Assembly (NCBI GenBank): GCA_036346395.1
Contig: CM070606.1
Location: 17,160,915 to 17,224,914, forward strand
Reading direction: 5' to 3'
Origin: Hsuehochloa calcarea
Lineage: Eukaryota > Streptophyta > Magnoliopsida > Poales > Poaceae
DNA length: 64,000 nucleotides
Under the pieces are notes generated by a model. The model saw only the letters and a list, made by a program, of their open reading frames with translations, was not told the origin of the DNA and did not search any database. The position numbers and the translations under genes were made by a program. Positions 1 to 12,600 of the stretch are shown here, piece after piece; within the stretch, counting starts at the first letter, position 1, and every line of letters starts with the position of its first letter.

Positions 1-328
1 GTCCAGTCGCCTGGAGCAGAGCTAAGTTCTAAAGTGGGATGTTTAGGAGCTAAGTTACTCATAGCTGGAGTTGAGTTTGTAGCCAACCTAATAGTTCTAG
101 ACACCCAGACCATAGATGTAATTCTTGGCATGGATTGGTTATCCAAGCATAAAGCTGTGTTAGACTGTGGCCGAAGAGCCGTAACAATCGAGGATACTAA
201 TGGAAGAAAAGTGGAGTTCCTAGCCACCTCAGTGCGTGATGGACATTGGGTAGTCAACAGTTTGAAGACAATTTACTTGGAAGATGTAGCTGTAGTCAAG
301 GATTATCCAGATGTGTTTCCAGAAGAAT
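1..328 (+). pseudogene. Element A protease fragment, interrupted by solo LTR S1
   Basis: Frame 1 is open from the first base and encodes the end of a retroviral-type aspartic protease and the linker to reverse transcriptase. The recognisable blocks are ANLIVLD, VILGMDWLSKHKA and the linker block DYPDVFPE. The VILGMDWL block is the hydrophobic C-terminal signature of the plant gypsy protease. The catalytic DSG motif should lie just upstream of the window and is not seen. The frame runs into the inserted LTR at 329 and resumes after 4518 at the next conserved block, PGIPPDR. No start codon can be assigned because this is an internal piece of a polyprotein. Confidence 0.85.
324..328. repeat. Target-site duplication AGAAT of solo LTR S1 (second copy 4514-4518)
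   Basis: AGAAT stands immediately before the TGTGAG terminus at 329 and again immediately after the TTACA terminus at 4513. Taking out the LTR and one copy keeps the element A reading frame, so this is a clean integration event. Confidence 0.92.
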
Positions 329-3300
329 TGTGAGACCCCGGTTTATCCGGCTTGTAATGCTTAACCATCCATTCGGTCCTAGCATCACAAAGCAGATAAT
401 CCGAGACTCGAGACATGTATACTTCCCAGAGTGCAGTATACACACCTCATCACAAAATTTATGTATCAATTCCATTCATCCACATAGAATCGAAACACAG
501 AACATAACAGAAGTATTAATAATATTAAACCGAGTCATTACAAAAGAGAGGCCAACCGGCCAACAATAAAAGAGACAACAATAATTAAACATCGGAAGCA
601 AAAGTGCCATAAGATGGCTACAACAAAAGAGCCAATCAGTGTGCCTTTACCCACAAGGCAACCGACCGGACCGCCAAGCTAGTCGTCAAATCCACAGCAC
701 ATTTCACAAAAGTGAGGCCCTTGGGGCTCACCTTCCTCCTCGCAAACAAAAGCGTAAGCAAAAGCCGGTGAGTACTTTGAATGTACTCGCAAGACTTACA
801 TGTGGAATAACAAACCTGTACACATACTACATGCAAGCTCATTGAAGTGGAGGCTGTATGTTTTATTTTTAGCGTAAAGCAAGTTTCCATTTGCAATAAT
901 GTAATAGATTGAAAGCAATTTAACAAATCTGTTTTTAATGTTCAAATAAGCGCAAAAGACAACAATATAACAAGAGATAGAAAACAACAACAATCACGAA
1001 GTGACTAAACCATTAGTCACCACAACAATAGCATGAATTACCCATTCATACCACCCATGTCAAATTTTAATTTGAAAGGTTGTAGTCTAACTCTTGCAAA
1101 ACCTAACCAAGCGTGTCCATAACCTAGGACCAGGCTATTCGAATAGTTTTATACCTGCAGGTGTACCAATGTACCCACACGCCTGCATCGCCTTTTGCCA
1201 AGCTATTAAGCACACTTCCTTAGGTATGCTTAAGACGGCTAAGTCCTACGAGACATTTCCAATATTGTGAATTATTCACGAGCCACCCGTATGGATAGAA
1301 ACCCATACGTTGTGTCGGAGTCATTGTAAAGCCTCGGTCAACTACCCGTCGCAGGTAAAGCCTTGGACAACTACAATGCTCCTCGAGTTGGAGAGCCTAC
1401 CCGGAATCTCCACCACCGCACACCCAACACAAGAACACCGAGAACACATATCATGTTTCACACAACACACATAACCCCCTCCTGCGACTCGGAGATAACC
1501 CACGCCAAAGTACTAAGTCAAGAGAGGTCCCATATCCCTCTCGCGTGGTTAGCACGCAAAAATGCTTGGAGAGTATGACACAAGATGTTCAGTCCTTGTT
1601 GACTTAGGCAAGACAACTACAAACCCAATAACCCACCATCCGACCACTTGCCCAAGTCCAAATCAATTTTTCATTTTCAGGTTTTGACTTTACAAAATAA
1701 CAAAGCACAAGTGCTAGACATAATGGAATAATATTTAGATGTGTGATCAAGATCATCGACTAAAACCGATGATCGCCCATTGCTACCGAAACTAAGCATT
1801 TCTAAGCAATTTCAAATCGGAAGCTACTAAGTGACCCAAGTCCATCCATCGGACTCTGACCACAGCAAATAACCTAATCTCATGGTAGTAGAGGATAAAT
1901 AAGCCCTACAGATTATGCAACTATAGGACACTAACCATAATTTGACAACCAAAATAGCAATGCATACATACGAGTTGAAATCAATATAGTAGACTTGAAA
2001 AATAATATGATTAACATGATCAAACTGCTTGCCTGTTTGTTGTGGGTTAAGATGTTGCTGGGGATCACTCTCGGTATCAATGTGCTGGTCGGAACCTAAC
2101 GAAAGAACCAAAAAGAACCGATAAGAACGAAGAAAACACCAAGACCCAACAGAAAAAGTTCTCCAAAAGTTCTGAAAATTTTACAGTAGCAAGAGCATGA
2201 TTTCTAAGGACTTTAGCAACAAGAACCAATTGATTTGGATTCTTAATGCAAAAGATATGAGCAAAACAATTTTGCTCAAATTTCATAAATCATAAATGCT
2301 CTTGTTCATTAGCACAATTTTCTGGAGTTAAACTGAGGTTGGAAATATGTTTAGATTAAAGTTTAGTTAAAAATATAACTAACAAAATTTGAATCAACCG
2401 AAAAGGAATTAAAATGAAATAATTATGCATTTTACAAGTTAACTACATTTTTCAGTTGACCAATAAATCCTTTCGGGAAAAACCAGAAATTAAAACAACG
2501 TGGACGAACTTGGATCGTTGATCTTGGATCCAACGGTCCAGGTCCACGGGATAACGCGCGCACGCGCGATTCACAAACCCTAAACGCTCACCGTTGGATC
2601 TGGATCCAACGGTTCACGTGGATCAGAACGTTCGGGCGGTCCGAACGTTCACACGCATAGGAGCCGTTGATCTTGGATCCAACGGTCCAGGCGGATCGAA
2701 CCTTTCGGACGGTCCGAACGTTCACTCAAATCGGGACCGTTGATCTAGGATACAATGGTCCACAGATCAAAGCGTTCGAGCGATCCAGGGACGTAGATCT
2801 AAAGATCGACGGTCCACAAAGAATCACGTTCAAACCTTTGTCCCTGTTTTCACCCGACAAAACGACGGTGAAGGGATGGTCGTCGCCGGCGACTCTGGCT
2901 GCGGCGGCGCGAGCAAAAGCCCAAAATGGGTTCCTAACAACATTGCGCACCCAAAGGTACCAACGGTTTCAGCTGCGGCGTTCTAGAACGCCGGCAAGCC
3001 GGAGATGACAGAGATGACAAAGAACGGTCAAAAACGAAAATGGCAAATGAGCTCTGCTGCGGTTCAAGGGAGCGGGTGCCAAGCAACTAGGGACTAAAGA
3101 GGAGTTACCTGAGCACGGAGAAAGCACAGAGAGGACTGGAGCTGCTCTGATGAAGAAAAATAGGGCTTTCGGCCGAAAAGGGGGAAATCCAAAATTAAGC
3201 TGCTCCCTGCGGGCAAAACCCAAATTGAGTGAGGGTTAAGGATCACCGAGGTGAGAGGAATCAGAGGGAGCAAGACTGAAAGGGATGAAGCCCAAGGGTA

Positions 3301-4513
3301 CCGCCTTCACCGAAGAGCTTGAAGCTCGGCAATGGCGGCAACAGAGGGTTTCAAGTTTTTGAGCTCAAGCAAACACCAGAGAGGTTGCTGGAGCTTGCGA
3401 GGTGTTTGAAAGGCTTCAATGGAAGGACCAGAGGAGCTTATATAGCGGGGAATGGCAGTGAGCAACGGCAATACCCCTTTCGGGTCAAACCTGCCATGAG
3501 AGCCTTTGAGAGCGACGGGAGCAGTTGAACCATGGACTTCTGAGGGAGGAGCACGACGTGCATTAAATGCGCGCAGAGCTAGCCGTTTAAAGGCGACCAC
3601 GGAGGTGACTGCACACTGAGCGCTTCTCCTCTGCTCACGCCATTGCTTGACTCGGACGCGCGCTCCGACCCGAGGAAGGAGACGACTCATCCACCGTCGG
3701 ATTGAAATCGGACGGTCCAAAAGCAACGGGGTGATTAGAACGGTTTGAGCGTCCATTTTAGCCTGAGCCGTTGATTTGGATCCTACGGTTCACATTGCGC
3801 GAGGTGTTCGGACGGTCCGAACGTTCCCGCGAATCTGAGCCCTTGATTTAGAATCCAACGGTTCACATGGATCGGCGCGCTCGGATGGTCCGAACGTTCA
3901 CGCGATCGTGAGCCGTTCGATCTTGATCAACGACGACAACGCCCGCGCCAAACGATCGAGCCGGTGCGTTAGTTGGTTGGTGAGTCAATTGGCTTAAGCC
4001 CGAGCCCGACTTCGGACCCAAGGAACAAAGTGAAATCGCAAGGGTTTGAATTAAAGGCTGATTTTTGAAGAATTTGTTTAAGGTAGCAAACAAGCTCCAA
4101 AAATCATGAAATTTTAACTGGAGGTTGCTTACTGGATGATTAACCTTAAATAAATTTTCCAGAGGTTTTTATGTAGGGTATTTTTCTCCAAAAAATTCAG
4201 AAGGTGATGAATTAGGGTTTGACAAAGGTTTGATTGGCCTCAAAAATTATCAAATAATTTCTAAAAATTATGAAATAATTCTGAGGTGTCAAACATCAAC
4301 CCTAGACTCAGGGAAAATGTTTACACGGGTTTGGCACCAGATCTTTGCCAAGGAGGTTTTTGGTTGGAGTTAAATGAGGATTTGAATTTGATCTTCCACA
4401 ATTCTTTTTAAAAGAATTACAAAAACGACAAGGGGTTTCAAGATGCAAGAAAAGTTTTAATTCCTCCTAATTTTCTTACACCTGAAACTCAATTCCAGAT
4501 TTGGGATGTTACA
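329..4513 (-). mobile_element. Solo LTR S1 of the B/D gypsy family (4185 bp)
   Basis: The sequence starts TGTGAGACCCC and ends GGGATGTTACA. These are the same termini as the LTRs of arrays B and D, and no internal region is attached. In the family orientation (minus strand) it begins TGTAACATCC and ends GGTCTCACA. A 5-bp duplication flanks it, so it is a complete solo LTR, the usual product of recombination between the two LTRs of one element. Its left part (about 330-1700) resembles the D-type LTR, while the rest resembles the B-type LTR. Open frames within it coincide with frames in other LTR copies and are not evidence of genes. Confidence 0.92.
3435..3445 (-). promoter_or_regulatory. LTR promoter TATA box (S1)
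   Basis: Read on the minus strand the sequence is CTATATAAGCT, about 1.07 kb after the family-orientation LTR start. The same box is present in the B-type LTRs, which supports a U3 core promoter. Transcription would run toward lower coordinates. Confidence 0.55.
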
Positions 4514-4769
4514 AGAATTACCAGGAATACCACCAGACCGTGACATTGAGTTTGTCATCGATCTAGTGCCAAGAACAGCACAGATTTCTAAGAGACCCTA
4601 TCGGATGCCAGCCGATGAACTTATGGAAATGAAGAAGCAGATAGAAGAACTTCTTGAGAAAGGATTTGTAAGACCTAGTTCGTCGCCATGGGGAGCGCTA
4701 GTTTTGTTCGTTAAGAAGAAAAATGGAAGCATGAGAATGTGCATTGATTACCATTCTCTCAATGAAATG

Positions 4770-4802
4770 ACCATCAAGAACAAGTCACCATCAAGAACAA
4801 GT
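4770..4802 (+). repeat. 17-bp tandem duplication inside element A RT
   Basis: ACCATCAAGAACAAGT occurs twice, at 4770 and 4787, with a 17-bp period. Seventeen is not a multiple of three, so it breaks the RT frame exactly where the conserved NKYPLPRID-type block should run on. Confidence 0.85.
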
Positions 4803-5262
4803 ACCTATTGCCTCGAATTGACGATTTGTTCGATCAGATGAAAGGAGCCAGAGTGTTCTCAAAGATCGATATGCGATTAGGATACCACCAGTTGAAGATC
4901 TGCGCAAAGGATATACCGAAGACCGTTTTCTCAAAGCGGTATGGACATTATGAGTTTCTAGTCATGTCTTTTGGTCTGACTAATGCCCCTGCCTATTTCA
5001 TGAACATGATGAACAAGGTATCATGGAATACTTCGACAAGTTTGTGGTAGTGTTCATTAATGATATTTTGGCATACTCAAAGTCAGAAGAAGAGCATGTT
5101 GAACATCTGAGATTAATCCTGGAGAAACTCAGAGAGCATCAGTTATACGCCAAGTTCAGTAAGTGTGACTTTTGGAAGAAGAAAGTTGATTTCCTTGGTC
5201 ATGTGATGACAGCCGAAGGAGTAGCAGCTGACCCCGGAAAGGTTAAAGCTGAATTGCATTGG

Positions 5263-5267
5263 GAGCA
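5263..5267. repeat. Target-site duplication GAGCA of element C (second copy 31367-31371)
   Basis: GAGCA lies directly before TGATGAGG at 5268 and directly after the TTCATCA terminus at 31366. It fixes both ends of element C despite the 20.6-kb array inside it. Confidence 0.9.
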
Positions 5268-5430
5268 TGATGAGGACATCGACCTTAAGGATACAACCAC
5301 TGCTTCAGCCTGCTGCACTGCATCCTCTACTTCCTTTACTTCACCAACATCTTCTCCAATTGGATTTTCGGCTAATGCAATGCCATATTACCCAATTGTA
5401 TTGAGCTACGTCTACATGCCATGGTGCTAC
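5268..5430 (+). repeat. Element C 5' LTR, left part
   Basis: It matches the beginning of the 3' LTR at 30522, from TGATGAGGACATCGAC to the CATGCCATGGTGCTAC repeats. It breaks off exactly at the first base of array B and resumes at 26069. Confidence 0.9.
5426..5430. repeat. Target-site duplication GCTAC of array B (second copy 26069-26073)
   Basis: GCTAC precedes the left terminus TGTGAG at 5431 and follows the right terminus TTACA at 26068. It flanks only the outermost LTRs of the three-LTR array. Neither side of the middle LTR shows such a repeat. Confidence 0.92.
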
Positions 5431-7619
5431 TGTGAGACCCCGGTTTATCGGGCTTGTAATGCTTAGCCATCCATTCGGCCCTAGCATCACAAATCAGATA
5501 AGCCGAGACTCGAGACATGTATACTTCCTGCGAATCAAGATACACACCTCTTTACAAAGCTCATGCATCAATTCCATTCATCCACATAGAACCGAAGCAA
5601 AGCAACAACCAGAAAATAGCATAAATAAAAGATAGTTATTACAAAACAGAGGCCGACCGGCCAAACGACATATACATAGAAAAGTTTAACAGCGGAAGCA
5701 AAAGTGCCATAAGATGGCCATAAACAAAAGAGCCAATCAGTGTGCCTTTAATCCACAAGGCAACCGACCGGACCGCCAAGCTAGTCGTCGAATCCACAGC
5801 ACATCTCACAAAAGTGAGGCCCTTGGGGCTCACCTTCCTCCCCGCAAACAAAAGCGGTAGGCAAAGACGGTGAGTACTTTGAATGTACTCATAAGACTTA
5901 CATGTGGAATAACTAACTCAGTACTTATACTACATGCAAGCTCATTGAAGTGGAGGTCAGATGGTTCATTTTAGCATAAAGCAAGTTTCTATTTGCAATA
6001 ATGTAATAGATTGAAAGCAATTTGACAAATTTGTTTTTAATGTTCAAATAACCGAGAGAACAATAATAATAACAGTAGATAGAAAGACAACAACAACCTG
6101 GAAGTGACTAACCCAATAGTCACCACAACAATAGTATGAATTACCCATTCATACCAACCATGTCAAGTTTTAATTTTGAAAACAAAGGTTGTAGTCTAAC
6201 TCTTGGAAGACCTCCCCAAGCGTGTCCATAACCTAGGACGAGGCTATTCGAATAGTTTTATCCCTGCAGGGTGTACCAACTTACCCACATGCCAGACCGG
6301 CTTTTTGCCACATGATTAAGCACACTACCTTTGGTATGCCGGCACGGCTAAGTCCTACGTGACGTTTCCAATATTATGTATTAACATCGAGTCGCCCGTA
6401 TGGATAGAAACCCATACGTTGTGTCGGGGTCGTGGCCTAGCCTCGGACAACTACCCGTCACGGGTAAAGCCTTGGACAACTGCGACGCCCCTCGAGGTGG
6501 AGAACCTTCCCGGCAATCCCCACCACCGCACACCCAACACAAACACAAGAACACAAAGCGTGTTTCACACACCACACACGCAAAACTTTTCCTCCTACGA
6601 CTCGGAGATAACACACGCCAAAGTACTATGTCAAGAGGGGTCCCATATATCCCTCATGTGGTTAGTACGCAATAGTGCTTGGTTTAGTGTAACAAGATGT
6701 TCGGTCCTTGATGACTTGGGCACCATTCCGATCACACCCAAAAACACCACACCAACATACCATTATGCCCAAGTCCAAATCCGTTTTCATTTTTCAGTTT
6801 TTGTTTTGCAAAATTAACAAAGCACAAAGTGCTGGACATAATGGAAGAATAATAATTTTTGTGTGATCAAGACCATCGACTAAGTCGATGATCGCCCAAA
6901 GCTACCGAACTAAGCATGGCTAAGCATTTTCCAATCGAAAGCTACTAAGTGATCCAAGTCCCTCCTCGGACTCCGACCACATAATTAACCTAAGCTCATG
7001 GTAGTAGAGGATAAACAAGTCCTCTGATTATGCAACTATAGGACACTAACCATAATTTGACAACAAAATAGCAATGCATACATACGAGTTGAAATCAATA
7101 TAGTCGACTGGAAAAATAATAGGATTAACATGATCAAACTGCTTGCCTGATTGAAGTTGCTCTGTTTGCTGGGGATCACTCTCGGTGTTAATGTGCTCTT
7201 CGGATCCTATCGAAAGAACCAAAAAGAACCAATAAGGCAAAAGAAACCGAAAAGGTCCAACAGTCAACTTCAACAAAAAGCTCTCAAATTTTTACAATAG
7301 GAAGAGCATGATTTTTATGAAGTAATGCAACAAGAACCAATTGATTTGGATTCTTAATGCAAAAGATATGAGCAAATCAATTTTGCTCAGCTTTATAAAT
7401 CAAAAATGCTACTATTCATTAGCAAAATTTTCTGGAGCCATACTGGGGTTGGAAACATTTTTAGATTACAGTTTAGTTAAAAATACAACTAACAAAATTT
7501 GAATCAACCAAAAAGGAATTAAAATGAAATAGTTATGCATTTTACAAGTTACTACATTTTTCAGTTGACAAATAAATCCTTTCGGGAAAAACCAGAAATT
7601 AAATCGACGTGGACGAACT

Positions 7620-7945
7620 TGGATCGTTGATCTTGGATCCAACGGTCTAAGTCCACGGAGCAATGCGCATGCACGGCTCACAAACCCTAAACTTTCACCG
7701 TTGGATCTGGATCCAACGGTTCACGTGGATTAGGACGTTCGGGCGGTCCGAATGTTCACACGCATAGGAGCCGTTGACCTTGGATCCAACGGTCCACACG
7801 GATCGAACCTTTCGGACGGTCCGAACGTTCACTCGAATCGGGACCGTTGATCTTGGATCCAACGGTCCACGCGGATCGAACCGCTCGGACGGTCCGAACG
7901 TTCATTCGCACTGGACCGTTGATCTTGGATCCAACGGTCCACGGT
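7620..7945. repeat. Tandem array of about 72-bp units inside LTR-a
   Basis: Units recur near 7621, 7698, 7770, 7842 and 7914. Each has a GTTGATCTTGGATCCAACGG core, followed in most by a CGGACGGTCCGAACGTTC core. More diverged units lie at 8886-9060. Equivalent arrays are in LTR-b (about 15900-16230), LTR-c (about 24060-24390) and S1 (about 2515-2830). The units are rich in CG and near-palindromic CGGTCCG. A role as transcription-factor or chromatin target is possible but unproven. Confidence 0.8.
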
Positions 7946-8556
7946 GAACGTCGTTCAAACGCCGTCCTGTTTTCATCCGACAAAACGACGGTGAAGGGAT
8001 GGTCGTCGCCGGCGACTCTGGTCGCGGCGGCGCGAGCAAGTGCCCAAAATGGGTTGCTAACAACATTGCGCACCCAAAGGTACCAACGGTTTCAGCTGCG
8101 GTGTTCCGGAACGCCGGCAAGCCGGAGGCGATAGAGATGACCGAAAATGGTCAAAAACGAAAATAGCAAATGAGCTCTGCTGCGGTCCAATTGAGCGAGT
8201 GCCAAGCAACTAGGGACTAAAGAGGAGTTACCTGAGCACGGAGAAAGGACCGAGAGGACTGGAGCTGCTCTGATGAAGAAAAATAGGGCTTTCGGCCGAA
8301 AAGGGGAAATCCAAAATTAAGCTGCTCCCTGCGGCCAAAACCCAAATTGAGTGAGGGTTAATGATCACCAAGGTGAGAGGAATCAGAGGGAGCAAGACTG
8401 AAAGGGATGAAGCCCAAGGGTACCGCCTTCACCGAAGAGCTTGAAGCTCGGCAATGGCGGCAACAGAAGGTTTCAAGTTTTTGAGCTCAAGTAAACACCA
8501 GAGAGGTTGCTGGAGCTTGCGAGGTGTTTGAAAGGCTTCAATGGAAGGACGAGAGG

Positions 8557-8567
8557 GGCTTATATAG
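8557..8567 (-). promoter_or_regulatory. LTR-a TATA box
   Basis: The minus-strand sequence is CTATATAAGCC, about 1.06 kb from the family-orientation LTR start at 9630. This gives U3 of about 1.1 kb and R plus U5 of about 3.1 kb. The same box is at 16831-16841 and 24995-25005. Confidence 0.6.
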
Positions 8568-9630
8568 CGGGGAATGGCAGTGAGCAACGGCAATAACCCT
8601 CTCGGGTCAAACCTGCCATGAGAGCCTTTGAGAGCGACGGGAGCAGTTGAACCATGGACTTCTGAGGGAGGAGCACGACGTGCATTTAATGCGCGCAGAG
8701 CAAGCCGTTTAAAGGTGACCACGAGGTGATCGCACACCGGCGCTTCTCCTCGCTCATGCCATTGCTTGACTCGAGCGCGCGCTCCGACCCGAGGAAGGAG
8801 ACGACTCATCCACCGTCGGATTGAAATCGGACGGTCCAAAAGCAACGGGGTGATTAGAACGGTTTGAGCGTCCATTTTAGCCTGAGCCGTTGATTTGGAT
8901 CCTACGGTTCACATTGCGCGAGGTGTTCGGACGGTCGAGCGTTCCGCGAATCGAGCCCTTGATTTAGAATCCAACGGTTCACATGGATCGGCGCGCGCGG
9001 ATGGTCCGAACGTTCACGCGATCGTGAGCCGTTCGATGCTGATCCAACGACGCACAACGCCCGCGCCCAAACGACCGAGCCGGTGCGGTTAGTTGGTTGG
9101 GCTGAGTCAATTGGCTTAAGCCCGAGCCTGACTCGGACCCAAGGAACAGTGAAATCAGCAAGGGTTTGAATTAAAGGCTGATTTTTGAAGAATTTGTTTA
9201 AGGTAGCAAACAAGCTCCAAAAATCATGAAATTTTAACTGGAGGTTGCTTCTCGGATGATTAACCTTAAATAAATTTTCTAGAGGTTTTTATGCAGGGTA
9301 TTTTTCTCCAAAAATTTCAGAAGGTGATGAATTAGGGTTTGACCAAGGTTTGATTGGCCTCAAAAATTATCAAATAATTTCTAAAAATTTTGAAATAATT
9401 CTGAGGTGTCAAACATCAACCCTAGACTCAGGGAAAATGTTTACACGGGTTTGGCACCGATCTTTGCCAAGGAGGTTTTTGGTTGGGGTTAAATGAGGAT
9501 TTGAATTTGATCTTCCACAATTCTTTTAAAAGAATTACAAAACGACTGGGGGTTTCAAGATGCAAGAAAGGTTTTAATTCCTCCCGATTTTCTTACACTT
9601 GAAACTCAATTCCAGATTTGGGATGTTACA

Positions 9631-9644
9631 AAACCTCCCCTTAC
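9631..9644 (-). other. Polypurine tract of internal 1
   Basis: The minus-strand sequence GTAAGGGGAGGTTT directly abuts the TGTAACATCC terminus of LTR-a. It is the expected site for plus-strand priming and confirms the coding orientation. Confidence 0.8.
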
Positions 9645-9667
9645 AAAAATCTCGTCCGAGATTTGGC

Positions 9668-12600
9668 TCACTCGATAAAGAAAGATGGATAGTCCGCACG
9701 AGACGATCTTCCCTTTCCCAAGTGGCTTCATCTTCGAGAATGGTTTGACCACCGAACTTTAAGGAACTTGATGGCACGATTCCTCGTTCTTCGTTCGCCT
9801 CTTCAAGGATGCGAGCAGGTGCTCCTTGTAGGTCAAATCTTCACGAACATCAAGAGTTTCCAACGGAGCTTCCTCAGTTGGAACGCAGAGGCACTTCTTT
9901 AATTGGGACACATGGAACACATCATGTACCCCCTCAAGTGCAGCAGGCAACTCCAACTTATAGGCGACAGCTCCTTTCTTCTCGACGACGGTAGGGACCG
10001 ACATATCGAGGAGCTAGCTTGCCCTTGGCGCCAAACGTTGATGGCCCTTCAAAGGAGAAACCTTGAGATAAACAAAGTCATCGGGCTCAAAGCTCAACTC
10101 GCGACGGCGGCGATCCGCATAGCTCTTTTATCCGGATTGAGCCGCATAGCGATCACGAATAAGTGGACTTGTCTCTCGGCCTCATTGATCGAGTCCGGCC
10201 AAAGAATGGTCTTTCGCGGTCTCGCACCAATTCAACGGGTTCGCACTTTCTCCCGTATAAGGCCTCGAAAGGTGCCATGCCGAGGCGGCTGAAAAGTCGT
10301 TGTTATATGAAAACTCAATAATGGCAAGCATTTTTCCCAATGCTTTCCATATGATGAACACAAGCACGAGCATGTCTTCCAACACTTGGTTGACCCTCTC
10401 GGTTTGACCATCGGTTTGAGGATGATATGCGGTGCTAAAGTTAAGATGGGTTCCCATAGCCTCTTGCAAGCTATGCCAAAATCGAGAAGTGAACAGAGAA
10501 CCACGATCCGAAATGATCGTCTTTGGTATCCCATGCAAACTTACAATTCTGGAGACATAGAGCTCGGCTAAGAGGCCCACGCGAAGCTGAGTCTTGATAG
10601 GAAGGAAATGAGCTACTTTAGTCAATCGATCGATGATAACCCAAATAGCATCGTTTCCCCTGGGAGACCTGGGTAGACCGGTGATAAAATCCATCCCGAT
10701 CGAGTCCCACTTCCACTCTGGAATTGGCAAAGGTGAAGCGATCTGCCGACGCCGATGCCGGCCTTGACACGACGACACACGTCGCACTCGGCAACGAACT
10801 TTGCAATTTCCCGCTTCATTCGAGTCCACCAAAATCCCTGACGAAGATCTTGATACATCTTTGTGGCCCCGGGATGAATAGACAAAGGCGAATCATGGGC
10901 CTCGCGGAGAATCAAATCCCGCAACTCCATGTCCTTTGGAACCACAAGGCGTTGCCCGAACCTTACAACACCATGCTCATCCTCGAGAAGCACTTAGCTG
11001 CACTCCTTGACATTTTCCTTGATGCGGTTTATCCCAACATCCGATTGCTGAGCAATCTTGATCCGATCCACCAAGGTTGGTTGCACAACCAAGGCAGCGA
11101 GGGAACCATGCTCAACCAAACCCAAGTTGAGGCGCTGAAATTCCTGCAGAAGGGTGGGTTGACGTTCCTGGAGCAACAAGACATTGCAATGCGCTTTGCG
11201 ACTGAGCGCATCGGCAACGACATTAGCCTTGCCCGGATGATAGTGAATACCCATGTCATAATCCTTGATTAACTCCAACCATCTCTTTTGCCTGAGGTTC
11301 AGATCTGTTGGGTAAACAAATACTTTAGGCTTTTGTGATCCGAATACACTTCGCAACGATTACCGATTAGGTAATGTCGCCAGTTCTTAAGTGCATGAAT
11401 CACCGCAGCTAATTCCAAGTCATGGGTAGGGTAGTTGAGTTCATGAGGTCTCAATTGCCTTGATGCATAGGCCACCACCTTGCCTTCTTGCATCAGGACA
11501 CAACCGAGTCCTCGACGAGAAGCATCGCAATAGATATCGAAGCTTTGATGAACATCGGGAAGAACGAGGACGGGAGCGGTGGTCAAACGCTTCTTAAGTA
11601 TTTTGAAGCTTTCCTCACAAGCATCGGACCACAAGAACTTCTTGTCCTTTTTGAGCAACTCACATCGGCCGCGATCTTGGAGAAATTCTCGATGAAACGG
11701 CGATAATATCCCGCTAAACCAAGAAAACTCCGCACTTCGGTTACCGAAGTAGGCTGAACCCATGAGAGAACGTCGCTGATCTTGCTAGGATCAACGGCTA
11801 TACCTCTATTTGAAAGGACATGGCCTAAGAAGGCCACTTCCTTCAACCGAATCGCATTTCACGAACTTTGCGGTACCGGTGCTCACGGCTTGCCTAACAC
11901 AAGCCTCGGATGCTCATCATGTTCCTCATCGTTCTTAGAATAGATAAGAATATCATCGATGAAGACCACGACAAACTTATCCAAATACTCCATGAATACC
12001 GAATTCATGAGGTTCATGAACAAAGCGGAGCATTGGTTAAGCCAAATGACATGACGGTGTACTCATACAAGCCGTGGCGAGTAGAGAAGGCCGTCTTTGG
12101 AATATCCTCGGTCGTATCCGAACTTGATGATATCCCACTCTCAAATCAATCTTGGAGAATACTCGAGCTCCAGTTAATTGATCAAAGAGATCATCAATGC
12201 GGGGCAATGGATACTTGTTCTTTACCGTTACCTCATTAAGCGGACGGTAATCAACGCACATGCGCAAAGTATTGTCCTTCTTCTTTACGAAGATTGCAGG
12301 ACAACCCCATGGAGATGAGCTAGGCGAATGAAACCTTTTTCTTGCAGCTCACTCGATTGCTTCTTCAATTCCACCAACTCGCTCGGTGGCATCCGATAGT
12401 GCCTCTTTGAAATCGGGCGATGCAGGAACCAACTCAATGACAAACTCTAGGTCTCGAACTGGTGGCATCCCCGGAAGGTCTTCAGGAAAGACATCAATGA
12501 AGTCACAAACCGTTGGGACCTCACTAATATCTAGAGCGGGATTCGCTTCGGTAATAAGAGATGCGGACCTAGCGACTTGGCGAAAAGCTTAACCTCGCTC

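Larger units (their letters stand above)
4514..5267 (+). pseudogene. Element A reverse transcriptase, N-terminal and palm region, frameshifted
   Basis: The sequence continues element A after S1. It shows the RT blocks KRPYRMP, KGFVRPSSSPWG, VKKKNGSMRMC, PRIDDLFDQMKGA, FSKIDMRLGYHQL, SFGLTNAPAYFMN and FLGHVM. A 17-bp direct duplication at 4770-4802 shifts the frame before the IDDLFDQ block, and a second small deletion near 5020 shifts it again. The catalytic block reads FINDIL, not FIDDIL, so the first aspartate of the metal-binding pair is asparagine. It ends where element C begins. The domain identity is certain from the motifs and the protein is clearly non-functional. Confidence 0.88.
5431..9630 (-). 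repeat. LTR-a of array B (3' LTR of internal 1)
   Basis: It runs TGTGAGACCCC to GGGATGTTACA. In coding orientation it is the downstream LTR of internal region 1. By eye it is nearly the same as LTR-b apart from clustered small indels around CTG/CAG triplets, for example at 8720-8775. It contains a TATA box, an array of repeats of about 72 bp and no recognisable gene. Confidence 0.9.

Noticed and set aside
3307..3756. A 149-codon minus-strand open frame repeated in S1, LTR-a (8429-8875) and LTR-c (24948-25307).
   Set aside because: It lies across the LTR TATA box and recurs only because the LTRs are copies of each other. Its length and frame change between copies and no domain is recognisable.
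6359..6817. Open frames of 77-152 codons repeated in the LTRs (6359-6817, 14664-15139, 22977-23452, 55012-55427).
   Set aside because: They sit in LTR R/U5 sequence, overlap on both strands and show no motif. Conservation reflects LTR copying.
7620..9060. CRISPR-like array because of regularly spaced repeats.
   Set aside because: The units of about 72 bp are contiguous diverging tandem repeats with no unique spacers, in an LTR of a plant retrotransposon.
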